Origin: Parietaria judaica
Lineage: Eukaryota; Streptophyta; Magnoliopsida; Rosales; Urticaceae
DNA: 64,000 nucleotides
Reading direction: 5' to 3'
NCBI GenBank assembly: GCA_954871525.1
Contig: OX940862.1
Coordinates: 12,482,501-12,546,500 of the forward strand
Positions within the stretch are counted from its first letter, which is position 1. Each line of letters begins with the position of its first letter. This document shows, piece after piece, positions 25,811 to 39,291 of the stretch. A program made the position numbers and the translations under genes. A model generated the notes under the pieces. It had not been told where the DNA came from. It made no database searches and saw only the letters and a list, made by a program, of their open reading frames with translations.

Positions 25811-28800
25811 TTACACATAACAAGCAGTGCTTGAAGCAACTCTTGAATGTTTGATATGCTTCATAGCCTTCTGCTCAACTCCAAGCCATTTCTGGAGACA
25901 TTCGAAAACCGAATCGTCTTCCAAAAGTGGCCGATGAGCGGCTTTTATCGCTTTTCTCTCAACTGCTTTGAACCCGTCAGCCTGTAATTATAGCATTGAA
26001 GCGATTTAAAAACTGTAATAATAAACTTAAGTTTAATTAGCGAATTGGATTTAGGCTTTTTACCATTGCAGATTCCGATGGAACTGTTCCGTCTCCGTTC
26101 ACGTAAGAATACGTAGGCTGAGCATATGTATCAAGGCAAATAACTTAGGAGCAATTATATCGAATAAAGTCTAATAAAATGTAATTTGATTTTAAAGCAT
26201 AAAAAACAAATCTTATAATTAATAAAAAAATCACTCACCGGAGAGTGGCAGATTTCTGATAAATCCGTAATCGGAGACGCCTCGGAACCATAGCTGCGGT
26301 AGCAATGTACACGAACAATTTAAAATTTTGCGTAAAAGATATTCTGATGAACTAAATAGAAAGATGTTTTCTTCAAAATATCAACGTTTTAGCGTCTTAG
26401 AGCATCTTTAACATCAGTTTTACAGGGCACGGGAAGATCGATCTCCTCACAGGCCTTGAATCGAACGAGCACTGTTTTCCTATGTTGAAAAACCGCTAAT
26501 CTAGTGGGAATAAACTAAGAGACTAATTTATTGAATAATTATTTGATGCTTTCTCCATAATCTCCGTCTCTTAAATGGACGGAACCATTACAACCTAACG
26601 GGCCGGACTCATACCTTAAACCTAATTACTCGAACCCTAAACAAACTTAATAATTAAATAATAAAGCTAACATTTTGACTGGAACATTATTAGATAAATT
26701 AACATAATCTTAACTATGAACCAAGTTATACATAACTGGATGTTGACAGAATCCTAAGATTGATTCGACTGAGTTTAGATTATTATCATAACCTATTAAT
26801 TATTCAGAAATATACATGTCGAAGTATTGAATTCCTCTTAAGTTTTTTTATATATTTTTTAATAGTATAGTAGATTAATTTTAGTACCAAACGTCATATG
26901 GCGTGTCGAACGATACACCGTAGATGTTGTAGAAGTCGACGCTATCCGGCAATTTAGCATCGTTGAGGACTTGGCGTGTAATGGAGGCACATTTCAGGAT
27001 ATCGAAGTTAAAGGGCAGAGCTATGGTATTTCCACCATAATCTAGCTGCAACATGATTTTTTTTTAAAAATTTATAGGGAGAAATATAATACTTAAACAT
27101 CTAATCTTAGAAGTAGCGTACCGTGTTGCTCTTCAAAGCTTCAGCAAACAACGTTATATTGTCATCGAACCCGTAGGATTCCAATTTGACAAGATCTTTT
27201 CCGTTCTCCGATAGCTTTCGCCAAACTTTAATTAAGGGTTCTTTTTCCCAATCAAATTCAGGATTCGCCAACATTTCGTAGATTGAAGGACACTCCACCA
27301 GCTAGAAAAAGAAGAGATACATTTCATTTCATATAAAACATATATATGTATAAGCTTATCTAAGTATAGATGTCGAAAACGAGACCACTTCATAACGGCC
27401 AAAATAATTTGCGTGCTTCTACGTTCCTATATTTCTATACCAGCTGATGCATCGACCATCTCGACACGAAAAAATAGCTTTCGAAGCCTTCAACAAACTG
27501 CAATCCAGTCAAAAGGGAATCATTGATACACCCCGGTGCACCTGTTAAACATGTTCTAGCTTGAGATCACGATCTTTGATCGCTTCAAATATCATATTTA
27601 AATACTTACAATCAAAATATGCGTATACATATTATTGATTGAACGTGGAAAGTAAACGACCTTGAAAAGGGCACGCAATGCAGATCCACTTGTTCACGTA
27701 CTTCGCGAATACCTGATCGAAGAATGTATAAATTATATATAGATGTCATAAACTTGTGATAATCTTTCAAAATAAGATTTAGGACAAATGCATACATCAC
27801 TATGTAGCGACAAGAAGCAACGAACGAGGAGGCCACCCATCGAGTGTGTGATAATATTTACTTTTCTACCCCCGGAAGCCTTGTAAGCGGTTTCTAATTT
27901 TGTCTTTAGGCCTTCCATTGAGTTGTCAATTCTTCAAATTCAAGCATATTCCATTTAGTGAAAGATTCCAAAAAGTCGAAATCGATAAAATAAAATAAAA
28001 CAAATAAAAAGAGCTTTGAAATATAGAATGACGTACCTATTGCTTTGTCGGAAATCGTAACCGTACCCGAACAATGTGGTTCCTTTCTTGTACCCGCATT
28101 TTACGAGCATGTCAATCATCGCATGGAACTGGTAAACTGCCGTTACATGTAGGCATTTTATGACCTGGTCAAAGGAAAATATGCTGTATATTTTAATGCT
28201 CTTCATTCTTCAGCAGATATTGAAATTTAATAATTAATAATCAATACCGGAGATGGATCTAGAACGTCGATCGCATAGAGCCCGTAATCATCGTCAGGTA
28301 CCACAAGTTCGGAGTTTTTGTCCAACACTTCTGTATAGCCTAAAATACACAAGAAATTTTGAACTTATAAATAAGTGCCTCCGTTTACGCCTTATTCGTG
28401 TTCGATTAGTAGAATTTCCTATTGAGCATCACGGGGAGAGTTTTCCCGATCTTCATGAATTTGAGACTAGGTTAAGCTTATCAGTAAGGTGTTATCGTTT
28501 TCTCTTACTCAGCTACATATATATATCTTAATGTAAAGCATAGGAAGATTGTTATAGCTTAGCCTATGTAGGAAACTTGCAACGGAAGGCAACTGAAAAA
28601 ACTAAACAAATCAGAGAACTATATAGGATTATAAAGTCAGATACTTTTTTTGATTAAGTGGAGAAAAAGGATTAAAGAATATTCAATCTTTTCTTTGTCT
28701 TTCAAGTTTTATCTCTAAGCAACCTGAGATTAATACTAATATAACAAAGATTTGATAGTAAAGATCCAACATTTACTCTTTCTAATCCTTGAATTGCAGC

Positions 28801-29220
28801 ACAAGAAACCCAAAAAATTAAACACGTGGAAAAAAATTAACAATTCACGGTCAAAATTAACAATAGTACTATTTTGCTTTTGTCCAAAATTATAAATAAA
28901 CAAAAAAACACTTTAAAGTTTTTAAATACTAAAAATCAAAAGCACATCTAAAATATTAAGTACACACTTAATCCATATATATGTATAAAGAATGAACCTG
29001 TTTGGGGATTGTAGAGAGACCAAGCTTTGTTCTTGAACTCCAAGTCAGCCAAGAGGATCCGAACCCAAACCCGGGTCTCCAGCCCGAATGTCTTGGGCTT
29101 GGAGTTGAGAATAGAGCCTCCGATGCCCGTCACCAGCAAAACCGGGTCCATCTCAGCCGGGTCGTCTCCATCGGAGCTCCGGTTCGACCCGAAACACGGC
29201 CAAAACGAGAACCCTCCCAT
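25811..29220 (-). CDS. LCAT4: LCAT-like phospholipase A1 (lecithin-cholesterol acyltransferase-like 4 type)
   Basis: Eleven minus-strand exons: 29220-28998, 28339-28248, 28164-28037, 27931-27796, 27712-27661, 27541-27441, 27301-27122, 27045-26888, 26293-26239, 26117-26064, 25981-25811; 1350 nt, 449 residues, all in frame. Order of conserved parts: [13 protein letters not shown] near residue 25, [13 protein letters not shown] near 140, nucleophile motif [11 protein letters not shown] with Ser178, [41 protein letters not shown], the acid motif [14 protein letters not shown] with Asp384 and a candidate His409. These are the alpha/beta-hydrolase triad features of plant LCAT-like proteins; the closest match is Arabidopsis At4g19860 (PLA1/LCAT4). 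Expected role is deacylation of glycerophospholipids; no signal peptide or membrane segment is evident, suggesting cytosol. It ends about 85 residues earlier than I recall for Arabidopsis. Confidence 0.92.
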
Positions 29221-29229
29221 TGAGTGAAG

Positions 29230-31060
29230 TCAGCACAAGCTCGGTAACTGAAACTAACGGTTCAGTTTCCTCAATGCTTTGCAGTTGAAGTCTCTCTCTG
29301 TCTCTACATATATCTGGTTTCTCTCTCTGACTCTCTCCCGTGAAGATCTTGGAAGAGAATCGGTATCTGTGGTTTTTTTTCACCCAAGGGCTTCAACTTT
29401 CAACCAATGTATATTTTCATCCCAATTTCGATAAATAACATGCTTAATCTCACTTGCAAAACTCAATAGTAAATCTCTAAACAGTACCTTCGAAACTTTT
29501 TAATTGGTTGTGTCGTCCTCTCTATTTTTCATGTTGATATACTTTGTTCTATGTAATTTACTTAATATTGTAATGATATTAAAATTAAAAGTACCGTGTT
29601 TATAAACATTAAAAATAATTGTAGGAAATACTAGTTTGTGCATGATAAATATATTAAGCTATAAGTAAAATAATATTATAATAACAAAATAATTATAAAC
29701 GAATCAAACAAAAGAACAATTAGGATGAATATTTTACCAAAGAAAAAAATATTAAAGCTGTTTACAAAATGCATATGAATAAGTTGTTATTGTATACATA
29801 TTTTTTCACTCAATTCTAGAATATAGAAGATATCGTGCTTATTTTTAAAAGTAAAGGGTGTGGATGCCAGAAAAATCAAGTCCAGGTGGGAAAATATGAT
29901 TAAGGAACAGAGCTTGGGGAGTGTTTGTACCAAACAAACTACTCCATAAAATTACGGGGGCTGAATTATAAATAGTGGAAAGAAGAGGGGGCTAAGTGAA
30001 CACGCGAAAGATGTAATGACAGCGGCTATTAAAGTCACTCTCGCTTAAAAATAAAATTAAAAATATAAAGATGGAACGTGTTGTTCATGCATTTTGAGTC
30101 AGACTTCTCACTCACACACCTAACGTTCCTTGATCTGCTTGGGTCCCTATCCTCTACGGCCCAATTCATCTACACCAGGCTTTGACTCTCTCGTAAGTTC
30201 CCATAGTACCCCTCGACATCATCTAATCTTCTAACACGTGTCTTGAGTTGAGTTACTAGAAGAAAGTGGAAGCAGCTTGAAATGAATTATTAATACGTCG
30301 AAATCTGGATAAGGGAGATTGGTATATAGAATATTAGGAATAAAACGAAGGATATCCTCGATGCTACAAGTTTACACTTAATTATAATGAATTTATGACG
30401 CAATAATAGACTGTCTCTAATAAAAAAATAAATTTAACGTAAGTATCGAAAGAGACACACATATAGATTTTATTTTAGTTAACATAAATTACTGACAATT
30501 CAGAAAACGATTAATAGATTTCAAGATTAAGTTAAATTCATTAATAAAAGTATGGATTTTAAATCTTTAGTATAAAGACTACAAAAATAAAGTTGAACAA
30601 AGTGTAAAATATTTGTTAAGAAATCGAATTTGACGCATTGGAAAAAAATTACCGCAGGTGTACCAAGCATGATTATTCACACGACCATCTTTCTAGATCT
30701 CGACTACTTTGGTTGTCGATTTTACTTTTTATGTGAATTTAACCATCCTGTGTGCGTTCACTATTCAGTTTGGATACGACATTAATACTTGTACAACTAA
30801 CTCAAACGACATCGATCTCTTAAGGATAATATCATTATAGAATATTCGGTATAATATGTTTCTGTGATTGGTGAAATAAAAGTATTTTAATTAAAAGGTC
30901 TCAGAAACTGATCGATATATTTCAACAAAAATAAGATTAATTCTCGTACACAATCTGAAATCAAAATTATTCAGAATAATTCTCCGAATACCCGAAAGAC
31001 AGAAAATGTAATGAAATAAGATTTCCGCAAACAGAACAAGCCACGCCGCTAAAGATTCTC
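29230..31060. other. Intergenic: LCAT-like promoter side and RPL38 3' flank
   Basis: The right of the LCAT-like ATG is CT-rich on the plus strand (a GA-rich leader on the minus strand, about 29.28-29.34 kb). The rest is AT-rich. A TATAAATA at about 29969 has no gene attached that I can see. Confidence 0.5.
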
Positions 31061-31061
31061 T

Positions 31062-32189
<1,128 letters not shown>

Positions 32190-32260
32190 GTTTGGGTCGA
32201 GAGAAGATCCGAAAGCTCCCGATTCAAGCGCCGTGAGGCAGAAATACGAGAACGGCGAAG

Positions 32261-32351
32261 TATTTATATAAGAGGGGTTTTCAAAACCCTAATTCTGCTC
32301 AGTTTTTGTTCCACAAGTGGTCAATTGTGTGGGCCTCAAATGTTTAGCCCA
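32261..32351 (-). promoter_or_regulatory. RPL38 promoter: TATA box, telo-box, site II motifs
   Basis: On the minus strand a TATATAAATA box lies at 32270-32261, about 70 bp upstream of the ATG. The telo-box AAACCCTA reads on the plus strand at 32284-32291. Site II-type motifs TGGGCC at 32330-32335 and AGCCCA at 32346-32351 follow. This combination is typical for plant ribosomal protein genes and links them to growth-related transcription. Confidence 0.8.
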
Positions 32352-32469
32352 TTCATAATCTGGCCCGTTTAACTTCTGTTCTTAGGCTGACACAAGCCCA
32401 TGTCTTCAAAATTGTAAAGTTATGTATATCTGCTATTACTAATTAGCCGCTCCCTCGCGGAGGTGACAA

Positions 32470-33300
32470 TCGACAAAACTAAAATAACGGTTTTCGGTGC
32501 CGGTGCCAGATTTTGAACTTGAAATCTGTTATGGTATTATTTCTTTTGAAGAATAAAGAAATATCCGGTTTTCAGTTCAATAGTTTTATAATTTTTTGGG
32601 TTTTAATCTACCTCAGTTCTAAATACACTAAAATTTAATTTGCATAGTTATATACTTATGTTATATAGTTAAGTTTCAATAAATAGAATAATAAATTTAG
32701 TATGATGATACTTTGATAACATAATAGAATTATTCATTAGTATACATTATAATATGTAGTATAATATGATAAATTAGCGGTGAAGATTTTGTAACCGTTT
32801 CTCGGTTTTGTCTCGGTTTCGGTATCGATTCCGTACATGTTTAAAAAAAACTGATAAATTTAGTTTAAAACCAAAAACCGATAATTCTCAGTTCTTGGTT
32901 TTCGATACCGAGAACCGAAACCGGCACTAAAACAACATTTTCTTGGTTTATTTATGGTGTTGGTTTCGATGATGAACTACATGTCGTTTTATATATTTTA
33001 AATCATGTCTTTTTATTAAATTTCAGACATGTTCTATATTTATGGTGTTCGTGTTGTGAACCACATGTTTTATATATTTAAGTTACGTCGTTTTATAACA
33101 TAATTTTATTAGTTTCGATGTTTTTAGGTATTAGACATGTATTTTAAATTCCATACATGTTATTTTTGTATTTTGGATTTTGTCCCAAATTTTTCCCGAT
33201 TTATTTCCTGATCTTCTTTTATTTTTTCTCGGTACAAGTCTCGGTCTCGGTTTGATAAAAAAAAAAGATAAATTTTGGAAGTGATACCGATACAAAAAAT
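32470..33300. repeat. Degenerate CGGTTT-rich repeat tract
   Basis: Runs of CGGTTTCGGT, ACCGAAACCGG and related words in otherwise AT-rich DNA, in both orientations, with no gene. Part of this region (to about 32640) is also found next to the duplicated RPL38 promoter at 41.3-41.45 kb. Confidence 0.6.
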
Positions 33301-33329
33301 ATATCTTTTTTTTTATGGAATACATTTTT

Positions 33330-34452
33330 TTTAATGGAGACAAAATTTAACCCCAATAATAAACTACTCTAATGCGTGTATTGTCACAAAATTTAACCCC
33401 AATAATAATATTATAATAAAAATCTAAATAGTAATAATGCGTGTATTGTCACGATTAAATCATAATCCCCATATAAAAAATCATTAATTAGAAAAATAAA
33501 TGTGATAACTGAAAATTACGATGATTTCACATTAGTGTGAGAGGTATGTTCAATTGTTGTTTGCCGTTCGCTTTCAAAACAGCTGAGCTAATTTTTTAGT
33601 GGTTACTTAAAAGTACAACCATTATTCTCACTCTCTCTTTTGTTTTTTGGTACAAACATTGCAAAAGGCGATCACAATATGCGTGTAAAACATCTAAAAT
33701 ACCTTTCGTGTCAATTACCGTGATTACTATACGTCAAGTTTTCATGGTGATTCCGAATAACTAGACTTCATATCTCAATATACACATGTAATAAAATAAC
33801 GGTTTAAGAAGTAATAGCTCAACCAAATATGGGTTTCAACCTGTAATTTTGCAGTTCAAGGCTTATCTGAAGCACACGTACACCATGAACATGTCCACAA
33901 CTTAGAGTTAGACTTAGATGATGCCATTTCAAAAGCTTTGTTGTTATTTTTTTTTATTTTTTTTAAGAAAAGCTTTGTTGTTGTATAAGTGTAATTTACT
34001 AATTTTGATCTCTCTTTTTATGTAATAGCATATGATGTTTGCAGGCTTTGATTTCATTTTTGACATATTTTTTACTTAACTAGTGTTTATTAGCACGGTG
34101 TTCCGCATGTCCTCAGACGACTAGTAGTGATGAATTCACACCATTTAAATAAATAAATAGTAGTTGATGAAGAAGCCACTTAATAACAACGTGTAATTTT
34201 TAGATATCGTTTTACGTAACAACGTGATAAAGGGCTTTGATTCTTTATTTTTTTCATGCATGTTTTCATAACTAAATATGAAGAACCAATTCCAAATTTT
34301 ATGTGAACCAATTAAGTAAGAAAAACAAGTGAAGTACTTTTAATATTTTTCATAATTTTGGAGGGACTATTTTTGGTTGCATAATTGATTCATTCAACTA
34401 ACTTTTTCGTGGTCTTAATTAATCAATGGCTTATCTCACTTATGCCTTTATA
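33330..34452. other. Intergenic AT-rich DNA
   Basis: A short direct repeat (blocks with AAAATTTAACCCCAATAATA and AATGCGTGTATTGTCAC) lies at about 33345-33455. Nothing else is supported before the large inverted-repeat element. Confidence 0.5.
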
Positions 34453-34460
34453 TTTCCATA
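34453..34460. repeat. Target-site duplication, left copy (TTTCCATA)
   Basis: TTTCCATA directly precedes GGGGAACTTC. The same 8 bp follow the right end of the element at 39284-39291. Confidence 0.85.
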
Positions 34461-34830
34461 GGGGAACTTCAATAAATATCCCGGTGTAGTAAGTTTGAAC
34501 AGAAAAGTACCCGTTTTTAATAAGTTACAAATCTATTCCTCAATCTCATTTTTAACCCAAACCCATGGTTAAACTAACCAGCCCAAACCCTCTCCCTTCC
34601 TCTCTCCTTCATTCCCCCTCATTTCAGCAAAAGAAAAAAGAAAAAAAAAATTCAAAATAGGGCTCGAAGCCCAGCTCGACGAAACCCAGGCGATGCGCCC
34701 TCACCGACGAAACCCCACAACCCACCTCGCTCGAAACTCAGGCGACGTCGCCATCGCCGCCGCGCGCCCCGTCCCCGACCATCGCCAGCTCGAAGCTGCC
34801 CCACATTCTCTCCGCCCCTCCCTCAGTCAG

Positions 34831-34852
<22 letters not shown>
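34461..34852 (+). repeat. Left terminal inverted repeat
   Basis: Matches the reverse complement of 38893-39283. It includes a GC-rich stretch with CGCCATCGCCGCCGCGCGCC and ends in a CT microsatellite. Open frames seen here on both strands are a by-product of composition. Confidence 0.85.
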
Positions 34853-34862
<10 letters not shown>

Positions 34863-35084
34863 GCTCGACGAAACTCAACCCACGCCCAGCTTTCGACGGA
34901 CGAGAGACTCGTCTTCCGACGAAACCCACGCCCTCGCCAGCCTCGACCCCCACATCTACTAACTTTCAAAACCCAGGTTAGATCCGTATTCTTTTTAGCT
35001 TAGGGTTTGATTAGATGTTTCTTGTTAGCTTATGGTTTGGTTTGAGATTAAGGTTTGATTTTAGATTAGCTTATGGTTCATTTC

Positions 35085-35930
35085 AGCCTCGACAAGGCAC
35101 GCGTCTCAAGGACGCGAAACCAAGCGACTACGGGCTCGGAGACGAGAAGAGGAAGGACGGACGAGCTTTCGGGCGGGGAAACGCAGTCTCTATAGAACTC
35201 GAGAGGAGCCTTTCCAATCAAAGTGAGCGATCGATGATGCTGAGCAGCGAAGGCCTCGAGGTTGAACTCCATTCTTTTGAATCTTGTTGGTAGTTTAAGT
35301 ACATCTGCAGTGTGAAGTCTCTACTGCTTTTCGAATTGGGAAGTTCGCGCACGCGCTTATGCTCAAGGCTTTCGTGAATTTTGCATAGTGTTCTTATTTT
35401 TAGGTTTTCACTCTTAGGATGTCTAATCAAACCAGATAAACGGGAATCATGTACCGGAAAAGCTGACTTGAGTTTAACCTGTTTTCCAGGGCTTAATTCC
35501 TCGGGCCAAGCTCTTGCTAACGATTGGAGGAACGTTTTTCTTGGGGTTTTGGCCGCTGATTCTCATAATCATAGCATCCTTCGCAGCTCTTTACTTTGTA
35601 CGCTCTCTCTTCCTCTCTTGATCTTTGGTATATAAAAATATTTCTGGTTTGTGTTTGTTCTTGCGAAAGACATGTTCCGAGAAAATTCGCATTTTACCAG
35701 CTCTTTAATAGATCCATGGGGTTTATATTCTTGGAATGTTTACGAGTATTTTCATTACATACTCATACACAAATGAACCTTTTAGCTTCGATGTAGTTTC
35801 GTGCAAGCATGCTCTAACAGGCGGGCTTCGCCGCCGATTTCGCCGCAAAGGACCGATTTCGCCGCCTCCGTACATCGATCCCTATACCCTTCTCGAGGAG
35901 GAAAGAATCTCTCAGATTTTCATATTTGTA
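35085..35930 (+). pseudogene. Exon-like fragments of an unidentified membrane protein gene inside the element
   Basis: Three coding-looking patches: 35085-35280 (GC-rich, frame containing KPSDYGLGDEKRKDGRAFG), about 35490-35600 (frame with GLIPRAKLLLTIGG then a hydrophobic stretch FWPLILIIIASFAALYF, ending at a GTACGC donor-like site), and about 35815-35920 (after CTAACAG; frame with SPPPYIDPYTLLEEERISQ). The hydrophobic patch reads like a transmembrane helix. I do not recognise the gene. Their position within the inverted ends suggests captured host gene exons, as in Pack-MULEs. The frames were not joined into a full gene, so it is probably a fragment. Confidence 0.45.
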
Positions 35931-36369
35931 GCCTATTTTAGGTTATTGTACCCAAATCACAATGTCCAAAGAAAAATTCCAACTTTAGCTATTTTCTTCT
36001 TTGATTTCCTGTCATTCTGTCGTATAAAATCAATGTTTATAATAGATAATTTTGTTTATGTTATACTCTGTATCTTGATTAAAGCTAAAATACTTGCTCT
36101 AGTTTGCGAAAATGGCAAAAGTGAACCTGCTTATTTGACGACAAAAAATTACATGTTCAAGCTACATCAAACCGTGAAAATGAGGAACGTTTTTTGAACA
36201 AACTCGACCGAACAACTACCTAGTCTAAAACTCAAAACTGTGCAAAAAAAAAAAAATGGTACCGGTAGACAAAAACTTTGTATATAGGATTCGAAACAGT
36301 GTAAATTTTTATTAGATTCGAATAATTTAATTGAAAAACAGTTGATTTTTTTTTTCTCGAAAAATAAAG

Positions 36370-37885
36370 TTTTAGAAAAAAATTACACACAAAAAATCAT
36401 TCACCCTCTAGTGGGAAACTGTGTAAAGCGATTTTCAAACTGTACATTTTTTTTTACCCTTAAAGATTAAATTTATTTCGTAATAAACAGGGACAAAAAA
36501 CTGTTAACCATCAAGACCAAAACTGTGCAAACTAAATTTCAAACTGTGTAACTAAATTTTATTACGCAAAATTGTTACCCTGACGGTTCGGATGTATAAA
36601 TCGTGATAATTATACGGAATCCGAGACGTGATTTCCAACAGAAAAATTGTTCACCCTCTAGGAGAAAACTGTGTAAACCGAATTTTAAACTGTACATTTT
36701 TTTTTCACCCTTAAAGATTAAATTTATTACGAAATAAATTTAATCTTTAAGGGTAAAAAAAAATGTACAGTTTGAAAATCGCTTTACACAGTTTCCCACT
36801 AGAGGGTGAACAATTTTTCGTATACAATTTTGCGTGATAAAATTTAGTCACACATTTTGAAATTTAGTTTGCACAGTTTTGGTCTTGAGGGTTAACAGTT
36901 TTTTGTCCCTGTTTATTACGAAATAAATTTAATCCTTAAGGGTAAAAAAAAATGTACAGTTTGAAAATCGCTTTACACAGTTTCCCACTAGAGGGTGAAC
37001 AATTTTTCGTATACAATTTTGCGTGATAAAATTTAGTCACACAGTTTGAAATTTAGTTTGCACAGTTTTGGTCTTGAGGGTTAACAGTTTTTTGTCCCTG
37101 TTTATTACGAAATAAATTTAATCCTTAAGGGTAAAAAAAAAATGTACAGTTTGAAAATCGCTTTACACAGTTTCCCACTAGAGGGTGAACAATTTTTCGT
37201 ATACAATTTTGCGTGATAAAATTTAGTCACACAGTTTGAAATTTAGTTTGCACAGTTTTGGTCTTCAGGGTTAACAGTTTTTTGTCCCTGTTTATTACGA
37301 AATAAAATTAGTCCTTAAGGGTAAAAAAAAATGTACAGTTTGAAAATCGCTTTACACAGTTTCCTCCTACAGGGTGAACAATTTTTCGTGTATAATTTTG
37401 CGTGATAAAATTTTGTTACACAGTTTGAAATTCGCTTTGCACAGTTTTGGTCTTCAGGGTTAACAGTTTTTTGTCCCTGTTTATTACGAAATAAATTTAA
37501 TCCTTAAGGGTAAAAAAAAAATGTACAGTTTGAAAATCGCTTTACACAGTTTCCCACTAGAGGGTGAACAATTTTTCGTATACAATTTTGCGTGATAAAA
37601 TTTAGTCACACAGTTTGAAATTTAGTTAGCACAGTTTTGGTCTTCAGGGTTAACAGTTTTTTGTCCCTGTTTATTACGAAATAAATTTAGTCCTTAAGGG
37701 TAAAAAAAAATGTACAGTTTGAAAATCGCTTTACACAGTTTCCTCCTACAGGGTGAACAATTTTTCGTGTATAATTTTGCGTGATAAAATTTTGTTACAC
37801 AGTTTGAAATTCGCTTTGCACAGTTTTGGTCTTCAGGGTTAACAATTTTTTGTCCCTGTTTATTACGAAATAAAATTAATCTTTC
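36370..37885. repeat. 189-bp tandem array with an inversion point
   Basis: Six direct units begin (GAAATAAAT...) at 36731, 36920, 37109, 37299, 37488 and 37678, with a partial seventh at 37867, so the period is 189-190 bp. Left of 36731 the same sequence runs in the opposite orientation (about 36640-36730 and 36383-36571). The junction is a palindrome at 36711-36750 centred on TTATTACGAAATAA. Units come in two variants (CCCACTAGAGGGTG and CCTCCTACAGGGTG) in the order A A A B A B, indicating dimer-level duplication. Confidence 0.9.
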
Positions 37886-38892
37886 AGGGTTTTTTATCAA
37901 TTTGATTGTAGTCAATTTATTGTTGAAGGTAAATTTCATTTATTAATTTATCCACATATGTCATATGTGCGTTAATATAAATATCAATTTTCTATAACTT
38001 TTAACTTTGGGTTTCTTATAACGAATTCAAACGTCTTTCTTAATCAACATTAAATAAGATATGCAATTATAAAAAATAAGTAATGAATTTTAGTGCGAGT
38101 CATAACATAACATACACATGTCACACCTAAAAGCTCAAAGAAGGTGTATCAAAATTTCAAAACTAAAATGATCGGTGCTGCAAGGGTCCGATGATCTCCC
38201 GGAGCACGGGCGGAGCAGCTCGTAAGGATCGGCAGCTACGAAATGATTTAATCTGTTAATCAATGAACAAAAAACTGTAAGATATGCCATACATACACAT
38301 ACATAACAAAACACTCCAAAATTTAGTTACAATCACTGAATCACACGTATTCCTTTCAAAATTTAATCTGTTAAACTAGACTTGCATATGTCTCTAATTT
38401 AATAAAAGCGTCTTTAATTCATGTTTCCGGAGCTTAATCGCAGACGTACACGTGTCCCCCGCGTAAAAGACCTTCACGGGCCATGGACGGAGTAAAACCT
38501 CGACACTACTTTCCGGCTGAAAAAGGGATTAAGAATATGTCGTCGTAATTAATATAAGCTTAGGTACTTATGCTGCAAATGAAAAATTCTCCATTCATTC
38601 ATTTAGCCATTTCCACAAACAGTTGATACTCGAGCTGGATTTTGAAGCAAAGCTACCAGTTAAAGAACCATTCCGGTTCGAATGGATCAAGAAATTCAAA
38701 AGCGAAATCAACGGCCAATACATAATCAGAACAGCGCATCGGAAATAGGAAAAATCCGAAATCAAACAGAGAGAAATTGAAGAACAGTTTAAGGAAGCAT
38801 CGATGAGCGAATGCGAAGCGATGGAAGAGATGAGAAAATGGTTAGGGAGATACCGGTGAGCTTACGACGACAACGGCGACGGCGACGGCGAG

Positions 38893-39283
38893 AAAGAGAG
38901 AGAGAGAGTGGGCTGACTGAGGGAGGGGCGGAGAGAATGTGGGGCAGCTTCGAGCTGGCGATGGTCGGGGACGGGGCGCGCGGCGGCGATGGCGACGTCA
39001 CCTGAGTTTCGAGCGAGGTGGGTTGTGGGGTTTCGTCGGTGAGGGAGCATCGCCTGGGTTTCGTCGAGCTGGGCTTCGAGCCCTATTTTGAATTTTTTTT
39101 TTCTTTTTTCTTTTGCTGAAATGAGGGGGAATGAAGGAGAGAGGAAGGGAGAGGGTTTGGGCTGGTTAGTTTAACCATGGGTTTGGGTTAAAAATGAGAT
39201 TGAGGAATAGATTTGTAACTTATTAAAAACGGGTACTTTTCTGTTCAAACTTACTACACCGGGCATATTTATTGAAGTTCCCC
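38893..39283 (-). repeat. Right terminal inverted repeat
   Basis: Reverse complement of the left inverted repeat, with small differences such as one extra G in the GCCCGG near the outer end and a shortened GA microsatellite at the inner end. Confidence 0.85.
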
Positions 39284-39291
39284 TTTCCATA
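39284..39291. repeat. Target-site duplication, right copy (TTTCCATA)
   Basis: Identical to 34453-34460 and directly adjacent to the right terminal inverted repeat. Confidence 0.85.

Larger units (their letters stand above)
34461..39283. mobile_element. 4.8-kb element with long terminal inverted repeats (MULE- or hAT-like)
   Basis: The ends GGGGAACTTCAATAAATAT... are inverted copies of each other over about 390 bp (left 34461-34852, right 38893-39283), almost identical by eye and GC-rich with a CT/GA microsatellite at their inner border. An 8-bp direct repeat TTTCCATA flanks both ends. Inside: a gene-fragment-like region (35.08-35.93 kb), a 189-bp tandem array with an orientation switch (36.37-37.88 kb) and a GC-richer patch (38.16-38.53 kb). 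No transposase was recognised, so it is non-autonomous. Long inverted ends suggest a Mutator-like (Pack-MULE-like) element; 8-bp duplications are more usual for hAT but occur in MULEs. Confidence 0.85.

Noticed and set aside
34693..34962. Arg/His-rich open frames in the terminal inverted repeats
   Set aside because: They appear in mirrored form in both repeats and contain microsatellite-coded Ser/Leu or Arg/Glu runs; no protein family fits.
35736..36197. 153-codon open frame inside the inverted-repeat element
   Set aside because: Only its first part looks exonic. The rest is AT-rich, Phe/Ile/Lys-rich translation of non-coding DNA.
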